Both the position numbers and the translations under genes were made by a program. Of a stretch of 20,296 nt of DNA, positions 7,537 to 17,616 are shown piece after piece. Numbering within the stretch: position 1 is the first letter of the stretch; each line of letters opens with the position of its first letter. The stretch covers positions 1 through 20,296 of the forward strand of contig CAMLID010000057.1 of assembly GCA_946480055.1 (NCBI GenBank), written 5' to 3'. The stretch comes from an uncultured Lysobacter sp. (GTDB taxonomy: Bacteria; Pseudomonadota; Gammaproteobacteria; Xanthomonadales; Xanthomonadaceae). A model generated the notes under the pieces. That model was not told the origin of the DNA. It did no database searches and saw only the letters and a list, made by a program, of their open reading frames with translations.

Positions 7537-8130
7537 ATGGCCGACGACAAGAACAAGCCGACCCGCGAGCAGGCCGAGGCGGCCGTCCGCACGCTGCTGG
7601 GTTGGGCCGGCGAAGACCCCGCCCGCGAGGGCCTGCTCGACACGCCCAAGCGCGTGGTCGAGGCCTACAGCGACTGGTTCAGCGGCTACGACGACGATCC
7701 GCGCGAGTACCTGGCGCGCACCTTCGAGGAGGTCGCCGGCTACGACGAAATGATCGTGCTGCGCGATATCGAATTCGAAAGCCATTGCGAACACCACATG
7801 GCGCCGATCATCGGCAAGGCGCATGTCGGCTACCTGCCCAACGGCAAGGTCGTGGGCATCAGCAAGCTCGCGCGCGTGGTCGAGACCTATGCGCGCCGCT
7901 TCCAGGTCCAGGAAAAGATGACCGCGCAGATCGCGCAGTCGATCCAGGACGTGCTGCAGCCGCTGGGCGTGGGCGTGGTGATCGAGGGCGCGCACGAATG
8001 CATGACCACGCGCGGCGTGCACAAGCGCGGCGTCAGCATGATCACTTCGAAGATGCTCGGCACCTTCCGCGAGGACGCGCGCACGCGTGCGGAATTCCTG
8101 CGCTTCATCGACGTGGGTCCGGGGCGCTAA
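7537..8130 (+). CDS. folE: GTP cyclohydrolase I
   Basis: This enzyme converts GTP to 7,8-dihydroneopterin triphosphate plus formate, the first step of tetrahydrofolate (and biopterin) synthesis, in the cytoplasm. At 197 residues the length is right for a bacterial enzyme. The zinc ligands are present: Cys84 and His87 in SHCEHHMAP, and Cys155 in AHECMTTRG. The conserved [31 protein letters not shown] and [17 protein letters not shown] segments are intact, so it should be active. ATG 7537 has a GAGG site 7 bases upstream. It appears to be a single-gene unit: the next genes, gltBD, converge on it, and hairpins at 8145-8229 follow the stop. Confidence 0.97.
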   Translation: MADDKNKPTREQAEAAVRTLLGWAGEDPAREGLLDTPKRVVEAYSDWFSGYDDDPREYLARTFEEVAGYDEMIVLRDIEFESHCEHHMAPIIGKAHVGYLPNGKVVGISKLARVVETYARRFQVQEKMTAQIAQSIQDVLQPLGVGVVIEGAHECMTTRGVHKRGVSMITSKMLGTFREDARTRAEFLRFIDVGPGR

Positions 8131-8144
8131 GAGCGCCCTCATCC

Positions 8145-8229
8145 GCCCTGCGGGCACCTTCTCCCGCTGCGGGAGAAGGGACGGCAAGCCTTCGTTCTAG
8201 AGCCCCTCTTCCCTTGCGGCGTGAGGGGC
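8145..8229. repeat. Hairpin-rich intergenic repeat and likely bidirectional terminator after folE
   Basis: Three inverted repeats lie in the convergent folE-gltD gap. GCCC/GGGC is at 8145-8155. CCTTCTCCCG/CGGGAGAAGG is at 8157-8179, a perfect 10-bp stem with a CTG loop. GCCCCTC/GAGGGGC is at 8202-8229. The phrase running from CCCTCATCCGCCC into CTTCTCCCG resembles dispersed intergenic repeats that I recall from Xanthomonadaceae genomes. The placement suggests 3' end formation for folE. Confidence 0.6.
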
Positions 8230-8266
8230 GGAGCTTGCAAACCACCGGCTCGCGCCGCACCGAACG

Positions 8267-8287
8267 CCCGGCCGCGATGCGGTCGGG
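8267..8287 (-). terminator. Possible gltD terminator hairpin
   Basis: CCCGGCCGC (8267-8275) pairs with GCGGTCGGG (8279-8287), a 9-bp stem with one G·U pair and a GAT loop, 57 bases beyond the gltD stop. No U-tract is seen, so any termination would be of the GC-hairpin or Rho-assisted kind. Confidence 0.35.
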
Positions 8288-8343
8288 CCGGGGCATAGGC
8301 AGGGCTTGGGATAGCGCGCGGTGACGAACTTGCGCTGCGATCC

Positions 8344-9975
<1,632 letters not shown>

Positions 9976-10147
9976 TCAGCGGCGCACGAACCTGCGGCTC
10001 GTAGGCACGCCACTTCACCCTCTTTCGAGGAGGGCAGGCGTACCGGTTTGTAGCGCGATGCTCGGATATCGGGCGACATCGTCTTTGCCGTTCCGTCCGC
10101 AAAACGAAGGCGGGGAGTATTTGCGCTTGCAACGAAAGAGATTGAAG

Positions 10148-13100
10148 TCACGCCGCGCTCCTCAGGGTTTCGGCCAGCGATTCCAAGCTCGCCGCCTTCG
10201 GCTTCACCAGCCAGAACTTGCCCATGTAATCGCGCATCTCGTCCAGGATGCGGCGCGCCCACACGCTGCCGGTGAGTTCGGCGTGGGTGTCCAGCAGGTC
10301 GCGCAGGTGCGAGCGGTGATGCTCGAAGCCGTCGGCGGAGATGCGCAGGATGTCGATCAGCTCGTGGTTGTAGCGGTCGACGAAATCGCGTTCGGTGTCG
10401 AGCACGTAGGCCATGCCGCCGGTGAAGCCGGCGCCGAAGTTCAGGCCGGTGCGGCCCAGCACCGCGACCACGCCGCCGGTCATGTACTCGCAGCAGTGAT
10501 CGCCCGCGCCTTCGACCACCGCGGTGGCGCCGGAATTGCGCACGCCGAAGCGTTCGCCGGCGCGGCCGGCCGCGTACAGCTCACCGCCGGTGGCCCCGTA
10601 CAGACAGGTGTTGCCCAGGATCGGCGTCTCGTGGGCGACGTAGCGCGCGCCGGTCGGCGGGCGCAGCACGATGCGGCCGCCGGCCATGCCCTTGCCGACG
10701 TAGTCGTTGGCTTCGCCTTCCAGTTCGAAACGCAGGCCGCCGGCCTGGAACGCACCGAAGCTCTGGCCCGCGGTGCCGGTGAAGCGCAGAGTCATCGGCG
10801 CATCGGCCATGCCGCGGTCGCCGTGCAGGCGCGCGATCCGGCCCGACAAGCGCGCGCCGATGCTGCGGTCGGTATTGCGGATCGGGTAGGCGAACTCGCC
10901 GCCACGCTTGTCGGCGATCACCGACGCGAGCTCGGCTTCGAGCTGCGCGGATAGGCCCTCGGGTTCCAGCGCCGGTGCCGGCATGCCGCAATGACCGCCG
11001 TGGCTCAGACCGGAACCTGCCAGCAGCGGCGCCAGGTCCAGACGCTGCTGGCGCGCGCTGTCGCCGTCGATTTGCTGCAGCAGGTCGGTGCGGCCGACGA
11101 TCTCGCCCAGCGTGCGTACGCCCAGCGTCGCCAGCCACTGCCGCACTTCTTCGGCCAGCAGGCGGAAGAAATTCTCGACACGCTCGGGCAGGCCGGTGAA
11201 ATGCTCGCGGCGCAGCTGGTCGTCCTGGGTGGCGACGCCGGTGGCGCAGTTGTTGAGGTGGCAGATGCGCAGGTACTTGCAGCCCAGCGCGATCATCGGC
11301 GCGGTGCCGAAACCGAAACTCTCCGCGCCCAGCAGCGCGGCCTTGACCACGTCCAGTCCGCTCTTCAGGCCGCCATCGGTTTGAAGGATCACCCGTTCGC
11401 GCAGGTCGTTCGCGACCAGGGCCTGGCGCGCCTCGGCCAGGCCCAGTTCCCACGGCGTGCCGGCGTAGCGGATCGACGACAGCGGACTGGCGCCGGTGCC
11501 GCCGTCGTGGCCGGACACGGTGATCAGGTCGGCGCCGGCCTTGGCCACGCCGGTGGCGATGGTGCCCACGCCCGCGTGCGAGACCAGCTTGACCGAGATC
11601 AGCGCCTGCGGATTGACCTGGCGCAGGTCGTGGATCAGCTGCGCGAGGTCTTCGATCGAATAGATGTCGTGGTGCGGCGGCGGCGAGATCAGGCCGATGC
11701 CGGGCATCGCGAAGCGCAGCCGGGCGATCAGCTCGTTGACCTTGTGGCCGGGCAGCTGGCCGCCTTCGCCGGGCTTGGCGCCCTGGGCGATCTTGATCTG
11801 CAGCACTTCGGCGTTGACCAGGTACTCCGGAGTCACGCCGAAGCGGCCCGACGCGATCTGCTTGATCTTCGAGACCTTGTCGGTGCGGTAGCGCGCCGGG
11901 TCTTCGCCGCCCTCGCCGGAATTGGAACGCCCGCCGAGCCGGTTCATCGCGATCGCCAGCGCCTCGTGCGCTTCCGGAGACAGCGCGCCCAGGCTCATCG
12001 CCGCCGAGTCGAAGCGCTTGACGATGGCCGACACCGGCTCGACCTCGTCCACAGAGATCGGGGTCACGCCCTCGCTACGCAGCTGCAGCAGATCGCGCAG
12101 CGCCGCGGTCGGACGTTCGTTGACCGCTTCGGCGTAGGACTGCCAGTCGGACCATTCGCCGCTGCCGACCGCGCGCTGCAGGCGCGTCACCACGTCGGGA
12201 TTGAACAGGTGGTATTCGCCGCCAGGCACGTAGCGCAGCAGGCCGCCGATCTCGGGCAGGCGGTTCGCGTCCCAGCCCTGTACGGCCAGGTGCGCGGCAT
12301 CGGCCTGCAGTTCGGCGAAACCGGCGCCGCCGATGCGCGAAGGCGCCCCATCGAAGCAGAGTTCGACCACTTCGCGATCCAGACCGATGATCTCGAACAG
12401 CTGCGCGCCGCGGTAACTGCCGATGGTCGCGATGCCCATCTTGGAAATGATCTTGAGCAGGCCCTTCTTGATCCCGCGCCGGTAGCTACGGCCGATCTGC
12501 GCGACTTCGCCGTGCTTGGTCTTGAGGATGCCGCGCACGCCCAGGTCGTGCAGGGTCTGGTAGGCCAGATACGGATAGACCGCGGTCGCGCCGAAACCGA
12601 GCAGGCAGGCGAAGTGGTGCGGATCGCGCGCGGTGCCGGTCTCGACGATCAGGTTGGATTCGCAACGCAGGCCAGTACGCACCAGGTGCTGATGCACCGC
12701 ACCGGTGGCGAGCAGGGCGTGCAGCATCAGCGCGTCGCGACGCGGACGGCGATCGGTCAGGATCAGCAGCACCACGCCTTCGCGTGCGGCCGCCTCGGCC
12801 TCGGCGCAGACCCGGTGCAGGGCCGCCTTCAGGCCTTCGGCCGGGTCGAAGTTGAGGTCGATGAAGCGGTGCGAGCTGTCGAACGGCGCCAGCGCCAGCA
12901 GCTGACGCAGCTTGCGCTGCGCCAGCACCGGCGAGTTGAGGTGGATGTGGCCGACGTTGCCGGGCCCGTCGACGAAGACGTTGCCCTCGCGGCCCAATTG
13001 CACCGCCAGCGACATCACGCAATCCTCGCGCAAGGGATCGATGGGCGGGTTGGTGACCTGGGCGAAGGCCTGGCGGAAATGGTCGTACAGCGGGCGCACC

Positions 13101-14605
13101 TGTTGCGACAGCACCGCCATCGGCACGTCGTCGCCCATCGAGCCGGTGGCTTCCTGCTCGGTCTCGGCGAGCGGGCGCAGCACTTGCTCGCGCTCTTCGC
13201 GGCTGAGCTGGAACAGCTTCTGGAACCCGGCCAGGGTGTCGGGATCGAAGGGCTCGGCGGCCAGGTTGGGGTCGATCAGCTCGCTGTGCAGGTAAGTCAT
13301 GCCCTGCTTGAGCCAACGCTTGTACGGCGCGCGCGCACGGTTGATGCGGTCGATCGCCTCCGAATCCAGCAGCTCGCCCTGGTAGAGATCGGCGGCGATC
13401 ATCTCGCCCGGGCCGAGCTTGCCCTTGGCCTCGATCTCGCTGGCGGGCAGTTCCCACACGCCGGCTTCGGAGGCGATCAGGAAATGACGGTCGCGCGAAC
13501 GCAGCCAGCGCGCCGGGCGCAGGCCGTTGCGGTCGAGCGTGCAGGCGGCGTAGCGGCCGTCGCAGGTGACGATGCCGGCCGGGCCGTCCCAGGGTTCGGT
13601 GTTGAGCGCGTAGTACTCGTAGAACGCGGCGAGGTCGGCGTCCTTGTACTCCAACGATTGGGTGGCCGGCGGAATCAGGATCCGCATCGCCTTGAGCAGA
13701 TCCATGCCGCCGGCCTGCAGCACCTCGAGCATGTTGTCCAGGCTCTGCGAGTCCGACCCGTCGGTGCTCACGACCTGGTCGAACTCGCGCAGGTCCAGGG
13801 TCGGCGTGCGCCAGGCGTGCGCGCGCGCCTGCGCCCATGCGCGGTTGCCGGCGATGGTGTTGATCTCGCCGTTGTGGGCGAGCAGGCGGAACGGCTGTGC
13901 CAGCGGCCAGCGCGGCGTGGTGTTGGTGGAGAAGCGCTGGTGGAATACCACCGCGCTGGCGACCAGATCGTCGCGCCGCAGGTCCGGATACAGCTGGGTC
14001 AGGCGGTCGGGCAGGACCATGCCCTTGTAGCCGATGCTGGCCGAGGACAGGCTGACCACATAGAAGTCTTCGATCTCGCGCAGGCGTTGTTCGGCGCGGC
14101 GCCGGGCCAGGAACAGCGAACGCTGGAAGCCGGCCGGATCGAACGGGGTCGCGGCTTCGACGAAGACCTGTTCGATCCGCGGCATGGTGCGGCGCGCGAG
14201 TTCGCCGCAGGACGCAGTGTCGACCGGCACGATGCGCCAGCCGGCGACGTTGAGTTGCTCGTGTTCCAGGGTCTGGGTCAGGGTCGCGCGCGCATGCGCG
14301 GCGTCGGCCTCGTCGTGCGGCAGGAACACCAGGCCAGCGCAGTAGTGCGCGCCCAGGGCGATGCCGCTTTCGCGCGCGAGGCTGCGCAGGAAACTGTCGG
14401 GATGACGGATCAGCAGGCCGCAACCGTCGCCGCTGAGGCCGTCGGCGGCGATGCCGCCGCGATGGGTCATGCGCGCGAGCGCTTCCAGCGCACGATCGAC
14501 CAGCGCGCGGCTGGGGCGGTCGTCGAGCTGCGCGATCAGGCCGAAGCCGCAGCTGTCCCGCTCGTCGCGTGGGTCGTACAACATCGTTTGCTGCTTGGCT
14601 TGCAT
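10148..14605 (-). CDS. gltB: Glutamate synthase (NADPH), large subunit
   Basis: This is the alpha subunit of glutamate synthase: glutamine + 2-oxoglutarate + NADPH gives two glutamate, the second half of the GS-GOGAT ammonia assimilation route. It has 1485 residues, a normal size. The N-terminal glutaminase nucleophile is Cys19 in RDSCGFGLIA, so an 18-residue propeptide must be removed. A central domain and the FMN/synthase domain (about 800-1200) follow. The [3Fe-4S] cysteines are C1109, C1115 and C1120 in CKYLRICHLNNC. The C-terminal GXGXG beta-helix domain runs from about 1230 to the end. ATG 14605 is chosen for its GGAG site 5 bases upstream. ATG 14635 would add ten residues but has no good site. 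gltD follows on the same strand, and an MFS gene diverges upstream. Confidence 0.97.
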   Translation of the reverse strand: MQAKQQTMLYDPRDERDSCGFGLIAQLDDRPSRALVDRALEALARMTHRGGIAADGLSGDGCGLLIRHPDSFLRSLARESGIALGAHYCAGLVFLPHDEADAAHARATLTQTLEHEQLNVAGWRIVPVDTASCGELARRTMPRIEQVFVEAATPFDPAGFQRSLFLARRRAEQRLREIEDFYVVSLSSASIGYKGMVLPDRLTQLYPDLRRDDLVASAVVFHQRFSTNTTPRWPLAQPFRLLAHNGEINTIAGNRAWAQARAHAWRTPTLDLREFDQVVSTDGSDSQSLDNMLEVLQAGGMDLLKAMRILIPPATQSLEYKDADLAAFYEYYALNTEPWDGPAGIVTCDGRYAACTLDRNGLRPARWLRSRDRHFLIASEAGVWELPASEIEAKGKLGPGEMIAADLYQGELLDSEAIDRINRARAPYKRWLKQGMTYLHSELIDPNLAAEPFDPDTLAGFQKLFQLSREEREQVLRPLAETEQEATGSMGDDVPMAVLSQQVRPLYDHFRQAFAQVTNPPIDPLREDCVMSLAVQLGREGNVFVDGPGNVGHIHLNSPVLAQRKLRQLLALAPFDSSHRFIDLNFDPAEGLKAALHRVCAEAEAAAREGVVLLILTDRRPRRDALMLHALLATGAVHQHLVRTGLRCESNLIVETGTARDPHHFACLLGFGATAVYPYLAYQTLHDLGVRGILKTKHGEVAQIGRSYRRGIKKGLLKIISKMGIATIGSYRGAQLFEIIGLDREVVELCFDGAPSRIGGAGFAELQADAAHLAVQGWDANRLPEIGGLLRYVPGGEYHLFNPDVVTRLQRAVGSGEWSDWQSYAEAVNERPTAALRDLLQLRSEGVTPISVDEVEPVSAIVKRFDSAAMSLGALSPEAHEALAIAMNRLGGRSNSGEGGEDPARYRTDKVSKIKQIASGRFGVTPEYLVNAEVLQIKIAQGAKPGEGGQLPGHKVNELIARLRFAMPGIGLISPPPHHDIYSIEDLAQLIHDLRQVNPQALISVKLVSHAGVGTIATGVAKAGADLITVSGHDGGTGASPLSSIRYAGTPWELGLAEARQALVANDLRERVILQTDGGLKSGLDVVKAALLGAESFGFGTAPMIALGCKYLRICHLNNCATGVATQDDQLRREHFTGLPERVENFFRLLAEEVRQWLATLGVRTLGEIVGRTDLLQQIDGDSARQQRLDLAPLLAGSGLSHGGHCGMPAPALEPEGLSAQLEAELASVIADKRGGEFAYPIRNTDRSIGARLSGRIARLHGDRGMADAPMTLRFTGTAGQSFGAFQAGGLRFELEGEANDYVGKGMAGGRIVLRPPTGARYVAHETPILGNTCLYGATGGELYAAGRAGERFGVRNSGATAVVEGAGDHCCEYMTGGVVAVLGRTGLNFGAGFTGGMAYVLDTERDFVDRYNHELIDILRISADGFEHHRSHLRDLLDTHAELTGSVWARRILDEMRDYMGKFWLVKPKAASLESLAETLRSAA

Positions 14606-14999
14606 CGCATCTCCGGAAAGCTCTCTGGGGGACATGCCCGTAAAGGCATGCAAGAACGCGGATGGATCGCTTGCTGGCTGCGCGCGGGGCAGAGCTGCCG
14701 AGGGCGCGGGACGGGTCCCGTACCTGCGTGTCCTTACCGAGCGTGAATCGAATAAATCATAATTTGTGCGCTGCGGCAATTCGTCCGGCGAGCGATTCGG
14801 CGCGCTCGTCGCGCACGCCGCTCGCGAGGCCGCGACGGGCTCGGCGGATCGCAGCCAAGTGACTGATCGCAATGATGAATTTCTTCGTGCCGCGAGCAAT
14901 TAGTAACGTCGGAAACCATCCCTGCGGGGCGGAAGGAACGGGTCGTGTTCGCTTGCGCGCGCTAGACTGCGCCATCGCTTCCGTTTCGACGCCTCCCAA
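14606..14999. other. Divergent intergenic region between gltB and the MFS gene
   Basis: No gene is visible in these 394 bases. On the gltB side, CATGCC/GGCATG (14633-14650, 6-base loop) forms a leader hairpin. ACGGGTCCCGT at 14711-14721 is an 11-base palindrome. An AT-rich island at about 14746-14767, in otherwise GC-rich DNA, includes TATGAT on the minus strand (14761-14756), a fair -10 match without a clear -35. If used, it would give gltB a leader of about 140 bases. The MFS side carries GCTAGACT. Confidence 0.45.
14961..14968 (+). promoter_or_regulatory. Putative -10 box GCTAGACT of the MFS gene
   Basis: GCTAGACT ends 31 bases before GTG 15000. It is the same octamer and spacing as at the two 7TM genes and the ribonuclease gene. 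No -35 hexamer is recognisable. Confidence 0.5.
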
Positions 15000-16256
15000 G
15001 TGACCGCATCCGTTCCCGGCGCGCGCCGCGCCGCGCTCGTCTTCATTTTCGTAACCGTGCTGATCGACGTGCTTTCGTTCGGCCTGATCATTCCGGTGCT
15101 GCCGGGCCTGATCAAACAGTTCGCCGGTGGCGACACCGAACACGCGGCCTATTGGATCGCGGTGTTCGGCACCTTGTTCGCCTTCATCCAGTTCGTGTGC
15201 GCGCCGATTCAGGGGTCGCTGTCGGACCGTTACGGCCGGCGTCCGGTGATCCTGCTGTCGTGCCTGGGCCTGGGCCTGGACTTCATCTTCATGGCGCTGG
15301 CCAATACTCTGCCGTGGCTGTTGGTGGGGCGGGTGATCTCGGGCATCACCTCGGCCAGCTTCAGCACCGCCAACGCTTACATCGCCGACGTCACCAAGCC
15401 CGAAGAGCGCGCCAAGAGCTACGGCATGATCGGCGCCGCGTTCGGCCTGGGCTTCATCATCGGTCCGGTGATCGGCGGCCAGCTCGGCCACTACGACATG
15501 CGCCTGCCGTTCTGGTTCGCGGCCGGGCTGGCGTTGCTGAACTTCTGCTACGGCCTGTTCGTGCTGCCCGAGTCGCTGCCGCCGGAACGCCGCAGCGCCA
15601 AGTTCGACTGGTCGCACGCCAATCCGGTCGGCTCGCTGATGCTGCTCAAGCGCTATCCGCAGGTGTTCGGCCTGGCCGCGGTGGTGTTCATCGCCAACCT
15701 CGCCCATTACGTGTATCCCAGCGTGTTCGTGCTGTTCGCCGACTACCGCTACCAGTGGAAGGAGCAGGAAGTCGGCTTCGTGCTGGGCGTGGTCGGCGTG
15801 CTCAGCGTGATCGTCAACGTGGTGCTGATCGGGCGCGCGGTGAAGGCCTTCGGCGAGCGCCGCACGCTGCTGCTGGGTCTGGGCTGCGGCGCGATCGGCT
15901 TCATGATCTACGGCTTCGCCGACAGCGGCTGGATGTTCCTGGTCGGCCTGCCGATCAGCGCGCTGTGGGCCATGGCCGCGCCGGCGACCCAGGCGCTGAT
16001 CACGCGCCAGGTCGGTGCCGACGTGCAGGGCCGCATCCAGGGCGCGCTGATGAGCCTGATCAGCCTGGCCGGCATCATCGGTCCGACCCTGTTCGCCGGC
16101 AGCTTCGGCTACTTCGTCGGCAAATCCACGCCGGCGCACCTGCCGGGCGTGCCGTGGTTCATCGCCTCGTCCCTGCTGGTCCTGGGCGTGCTGATCGCCT
16201 GGCGCTATGCGCGCGTACGAAATGCCCCTGCGAACGTAGTCGCCGAAGTCGCCTGA
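15000..16256 (+). CDS. MFS transporter, TCR/Tet (TetA-like) family
   Basis: This 418-residue inner-membrane exporter should have 12 helices and act as a proton antiporter. DHA1/Tet landmarks are TVLIDVLSFGLIIPVLP in helix 1 (19-35), motif A GSLSDRYGRRPV at 72-83, the motif B arginine R111, AYIADVTKPEERAKSYGMIGAAFG at 126-149, and motif C GFIIGPVIGG at 151-160. The start is GTG 15000. No Shine-Dalgarno sequence is evident before it, but the first helix begins about ten residues in, so little room is left for another start. Substrate cannot be told: tetracycline-like drugs, other antibiotics and sugars are all known in relatives. It is monocistronic or transcribed with the small lipoprotein 68 bases downstream; a hairpin lies between them. 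Confidence 0.92.
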   Translation: MTASVPGARRAALVFIFVTVLIDVLSFGLIIPVLPGLIKQFAGGDTEHAAYWIAVFGTLFAFIQFVCAPIQGSLSDRYGRRPVILLSCLGLGLDFIFMALANTLPWLLVGRVISGITSASFSTANAYIADVTKPEERAKSYGMIGAAFGLGFIIGPVIGGQLGHYDMRLPFWFAAGLALLNFCYGLFVLPESLPPERRSAKFDWSHANPVGSLMLLKRYPQVFGLAAVVFIANLAHYVYPSVFVLFADYRYQWKEQEVGFVLGVVGVLSVIVNVVLIGRAVKAFGERRTLLLGLGCGAIGFMIYGFADSGWMFLVGLPISALWAMAAPATQALITRQVGADVQGRIQGALMSLISLAGIIGPTLFAGSFGYFVGKSTPAHLPGVPWFIASSLLVLGVLIAWRYARVRNAPANVVAEVA

Positions 16257-16264
16257 CCTTGGGC

Positions 16265-16295
16265 CCTTGCCGTGGCGCCGCGCGCTGCGGCAAGG
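16265..16295 (+). terminator. Hairpin after the MFS gene
   Basis: CCTTGCCG (16265-16272) and CGGCAAGG (16288-16295) form an 8-bp stem with a 15-base GC-rich loop, 8 bases after the MFS stop. TCGGGCTTTCG follows, a weak U-tract. A partial terminator is plausible. Confidence 0.45.
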
Positions 16296-16324
16296 TCGGG
16301 CTTTCGTCCGCCACGGAGGCCTCC

Positions 16325-16561
16325 ATGTCCATGCGTCTTTGCCTGCTCGCGCCGCTGCTGTTGTTGAGCGCCTGCGCCAGCACGCCCGATTACCTCGACA
16401 CCAACGCCGCCGTCGACGCGCGCCCGGAATGCGCCAGCCAGCCCGACCGTCCCGGCGAGCCGGTGCCGTCGTGGTGCGAGCGCAAGCAGGAAGCGCGCTG
16501 GGGCGACAAGGAAGACAAGATCGACCTGAAGGGCAAGGACAAGGACGACGAGCGCCGCTGA
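16325..16561 (+). CDS. Small putative lipoprotein with charged C-terminal tail
   Basis: This 78-residue protein has a lipoprotein signal with lipobox L14-S15-A16-C17 (LLLLSACAST). The mature part is about 61 residues with two further cysteines (36 and 51), which could form a disulphide. It ends in a very charged stretch rich in Lys, Asp and Glu (residues 52-78). Lack of Asp directly after Cys17 suggests the outer membrane. GGAGG at 16315-16319 lies 5 bases before ATG 16325. ATG 16331 in the same frame would also work. I recognise no family. The lipobox, good ribosome site and flanking hairpin make it a real gene, but its role is unknown. Confidence 0.75.
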   Translation: MSMRLCLLAPLLLLSACASTPDYLDTNAAVDARPECASQPDRPGEPVPSWCERKQEARWGDKEDKIDLKGKDKDDERR

Positions 16562-16571
16562 GCTAGTCGTG

Positions 16572-16591
16572 CGAGCGGTGAGTGCCGCTCG
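16572..16591 (+). terminator. Hairpin after the small lipoprotein gene
   Basis: CGAGCGG (16572-16578) and CCGCTCG (16585-16591) form a perfect 7-bp stem with a 6-base loop, 10 bases after the stop codon. There is no U-tract. Confidence 0.45.
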
Positions 16592-16660
16592 TGTGGATCG
16601 ATGGCGTCGGTGCGGTGCGCCTTTGGCTTACCGCAACCTAAGGATCACGGCCGGCGTAGG

Positions 16661-16678
16661 GTGCGGTGACAACCGCAC
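16661..16678 (-). terminator. Hairpin after the barstar gene
   Basis: GTGCGGT (16661-16667) and ACCGCAC (16672-16678) form a perfect 7-bp stem with a 4-base loop, 27 bases beyond the barstar stop in a convergent gap. The phrase GTAGGGTGCGGTGACAACC resembles dispersed repeats in related genomes, from memory only. No gene lies in 16562-16705. Confidence 0.45.
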
Positions 16679-16705
16679 TATCGAATGTCCAGATCGACAC
16701 CGCGC

Positions 16706-17143
16706 TCAGGGCGCGATCGCATCCAGCCGCTCGCTCGGTATCGGGAACAAGGCCCAGAACGGCTTGCGTGCCTCGGCCCATTGCGCCGAGGCTTCGTTGA
16801 GGATGTCGAGCAAGGCCGCGGCGTCGTCGCCGGCCTGGGTCTGCCAGTCCTGGGCGCGTTCGAGCAGCAGCAGATAGCCGGTCGCCGGCAGCCAGGACAG
16901 GTCTTCCAGCGAATCGGCCAGCGCATCCCAGTTGTGGCCGAACCAGTCGGGGAAGCTCAGCGCCGCGGCGATGCGTCGCAACAGCTCGGCCTTGTCGGCG
17001 CAGCCGTCGAGGTCGATGCGCGCGACCGCGAATTCCAAGGCGGCGCCGGCCTCGGCCATGGCCTCGGTGTCGCGGGCATCGACGAAGTAGGCGCCGGCCT
17101 GGGCCGGGTCGGCGAGCAGGGCGCGCAGCTCAAGCGCGTTCAT
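16706..17143 (-). CDS. Barstar-family ribonuclease inhibitor (immunity protein)
   Basis: This 145-residue cytoplasmic protein is predicted to bind and block the ribonuclease encoded just upstream. The barstar core is clear: FPDWFGHNWDALADSLEDLSW at 64-84 corresponds to the Bacillus barstar segment PEYYGENLDALWDCLTGW. The two acidic residues that contact barnase (Asp35 and Asp39) are matched by Asp73 and Asp77, and barstar Tyr29 is replaced by Trp67. It is longer than classical barstar (about 90 residues), with an extra N-terminal segment of roughly 40 residues. The ATG overlaps the ribonuclease stop (ATGA), so the two are translated together. A GGGAG site lies 7 bases upstream. Barstar fold: confident. 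Partnership: inferred from overlap. Confidence 0.93.
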   Translation of the reverse strand: MNALELRALLADPAQAGAYFVDARDTEAMAEAGAALEFAVARIDLDGCADKAELLRRIAAALSFPDWFGHNWDALADSLEDLSWLPATGYLLLLERAQDWQTQAGDDAAALLDILNEASAQWAEARKPFWALFPIPSERLDAIAP

Positions 17144-17589
17144 CGCGACGCTCCCTGGGGATCGAAGCGGCGGAAGCTGCGGTAGTGATCGTCGCTGTAG
17201 TAGTACTCGCTGGGCGGATCGCCGCCGGTGACGATGCGGCGCGCGCCGCGATCGTTCGAGCCCGGGGTCTCGACCGTGTACTCGCGGTAGTAGCCGCGCG
17301 GTTGGCTGGGCAGGCGGCGTTCGCGGTTCTGGAAGGTGCCGCCGTCCTGGCGATGTTCGTACGGGCCGCCGCGCGCGATCCGGTCCAGCACCTCGTGGGT
17401 CTCGACCGGCAGGAAAGCGGGATAGCCGGTATCGGGCGCGCGTTGCGCCGGCGCCGGCGCAACGAGTTCCGGCGCGGAACGCGAGGAGGCGCCGGGCGCC
17501 TCGGCTACGGGCGAATGCGCCGTGCGTTGCGACCACAGCCACAGGCCGAGCAGGACGACGGCGGCGATCAGCCAGGGCGCGCGACGCAT
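17140..17589 (-). CDS. Guanyl-specific ribonuclease, RNase Sa/barnase (N1/T1) superfamily, N-terminally anchored or secreted
   Basis: This 149-residue protein has one hydrophobic segment (residues 5-20, WLIAAVVLLGLWLW), an Ala/Pro-rich linker (about 24-56) and a catalytic domain from about 57 to 142. The domain lines up with Streptomyces RNase Sa: GGPYEHRQDGGTFQNRERRLP, then GYYREYTVETPG, RGARRIV and DDHYRSF. The catalytic set is complete: Glu103 (RNase Sa Glu54), Arg114 (Arg65), Arg118 (Arg69) and His135 (His85). It should cut RNA after G residues. No clear signal-peptidase AxA site follows the helix, so either secretion or inner-membrane anchoring with a periplasmic domain is possible. ATG 17589 has GGAG 6 bases upstream. 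Barstar overlaps its stop. Likely roles are antibacterial or defensive killing, or nutrient RNA degradation. Confidence 0.92.
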   Translation of the reverse strand: MRRAPWLIAAVVLLGLWLWSQRTAHSPVAEAPGASSRSAPELVAPAPAQRAPDTGYPAFLPVETHEVLDRIARGGPYEHRQDGGTFQNRERRLPSQPRGYYREYTVETPGSNDRGARRIVTGGDPPSEYYYSDDHYRSFRRFDPQGASR

Positions 17590-17616
17590 GCGGAACTCCG
17601 TTGGGGGTCGTCGCCG

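Noticed and set aside
8157..8179. CRISPR repeat or attachment site at the folE hairpin
   Set aside because: There are no regularly spaced copies, no tRNA, integrase or cas genes. It fits a terminator or dispersed repeat.
14605..14635. Alternative gltB start ten codons upstream
   Set aside because: It has no Shine-Dalgarno sequence, while ATG 14605 has GGAG at good spacing. The propeptide length does not decide between them.
10991..14746. Very long open frame on the plus strand (about 1250 codons) opposite gltB
   Set aside because: gltB is unmistakable with all catalytic and cluster residues. The opposite frame is low-complexity Arg/Gln/Ala/Val-rich, a usual shadow in high-GC genes.
15000..16256. 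Naming the MFS gene tetA
   Set aside because: Family motifs are present, but substrate specificity cannot be read by eye and many chromosomal relatives do not export tetracycline.
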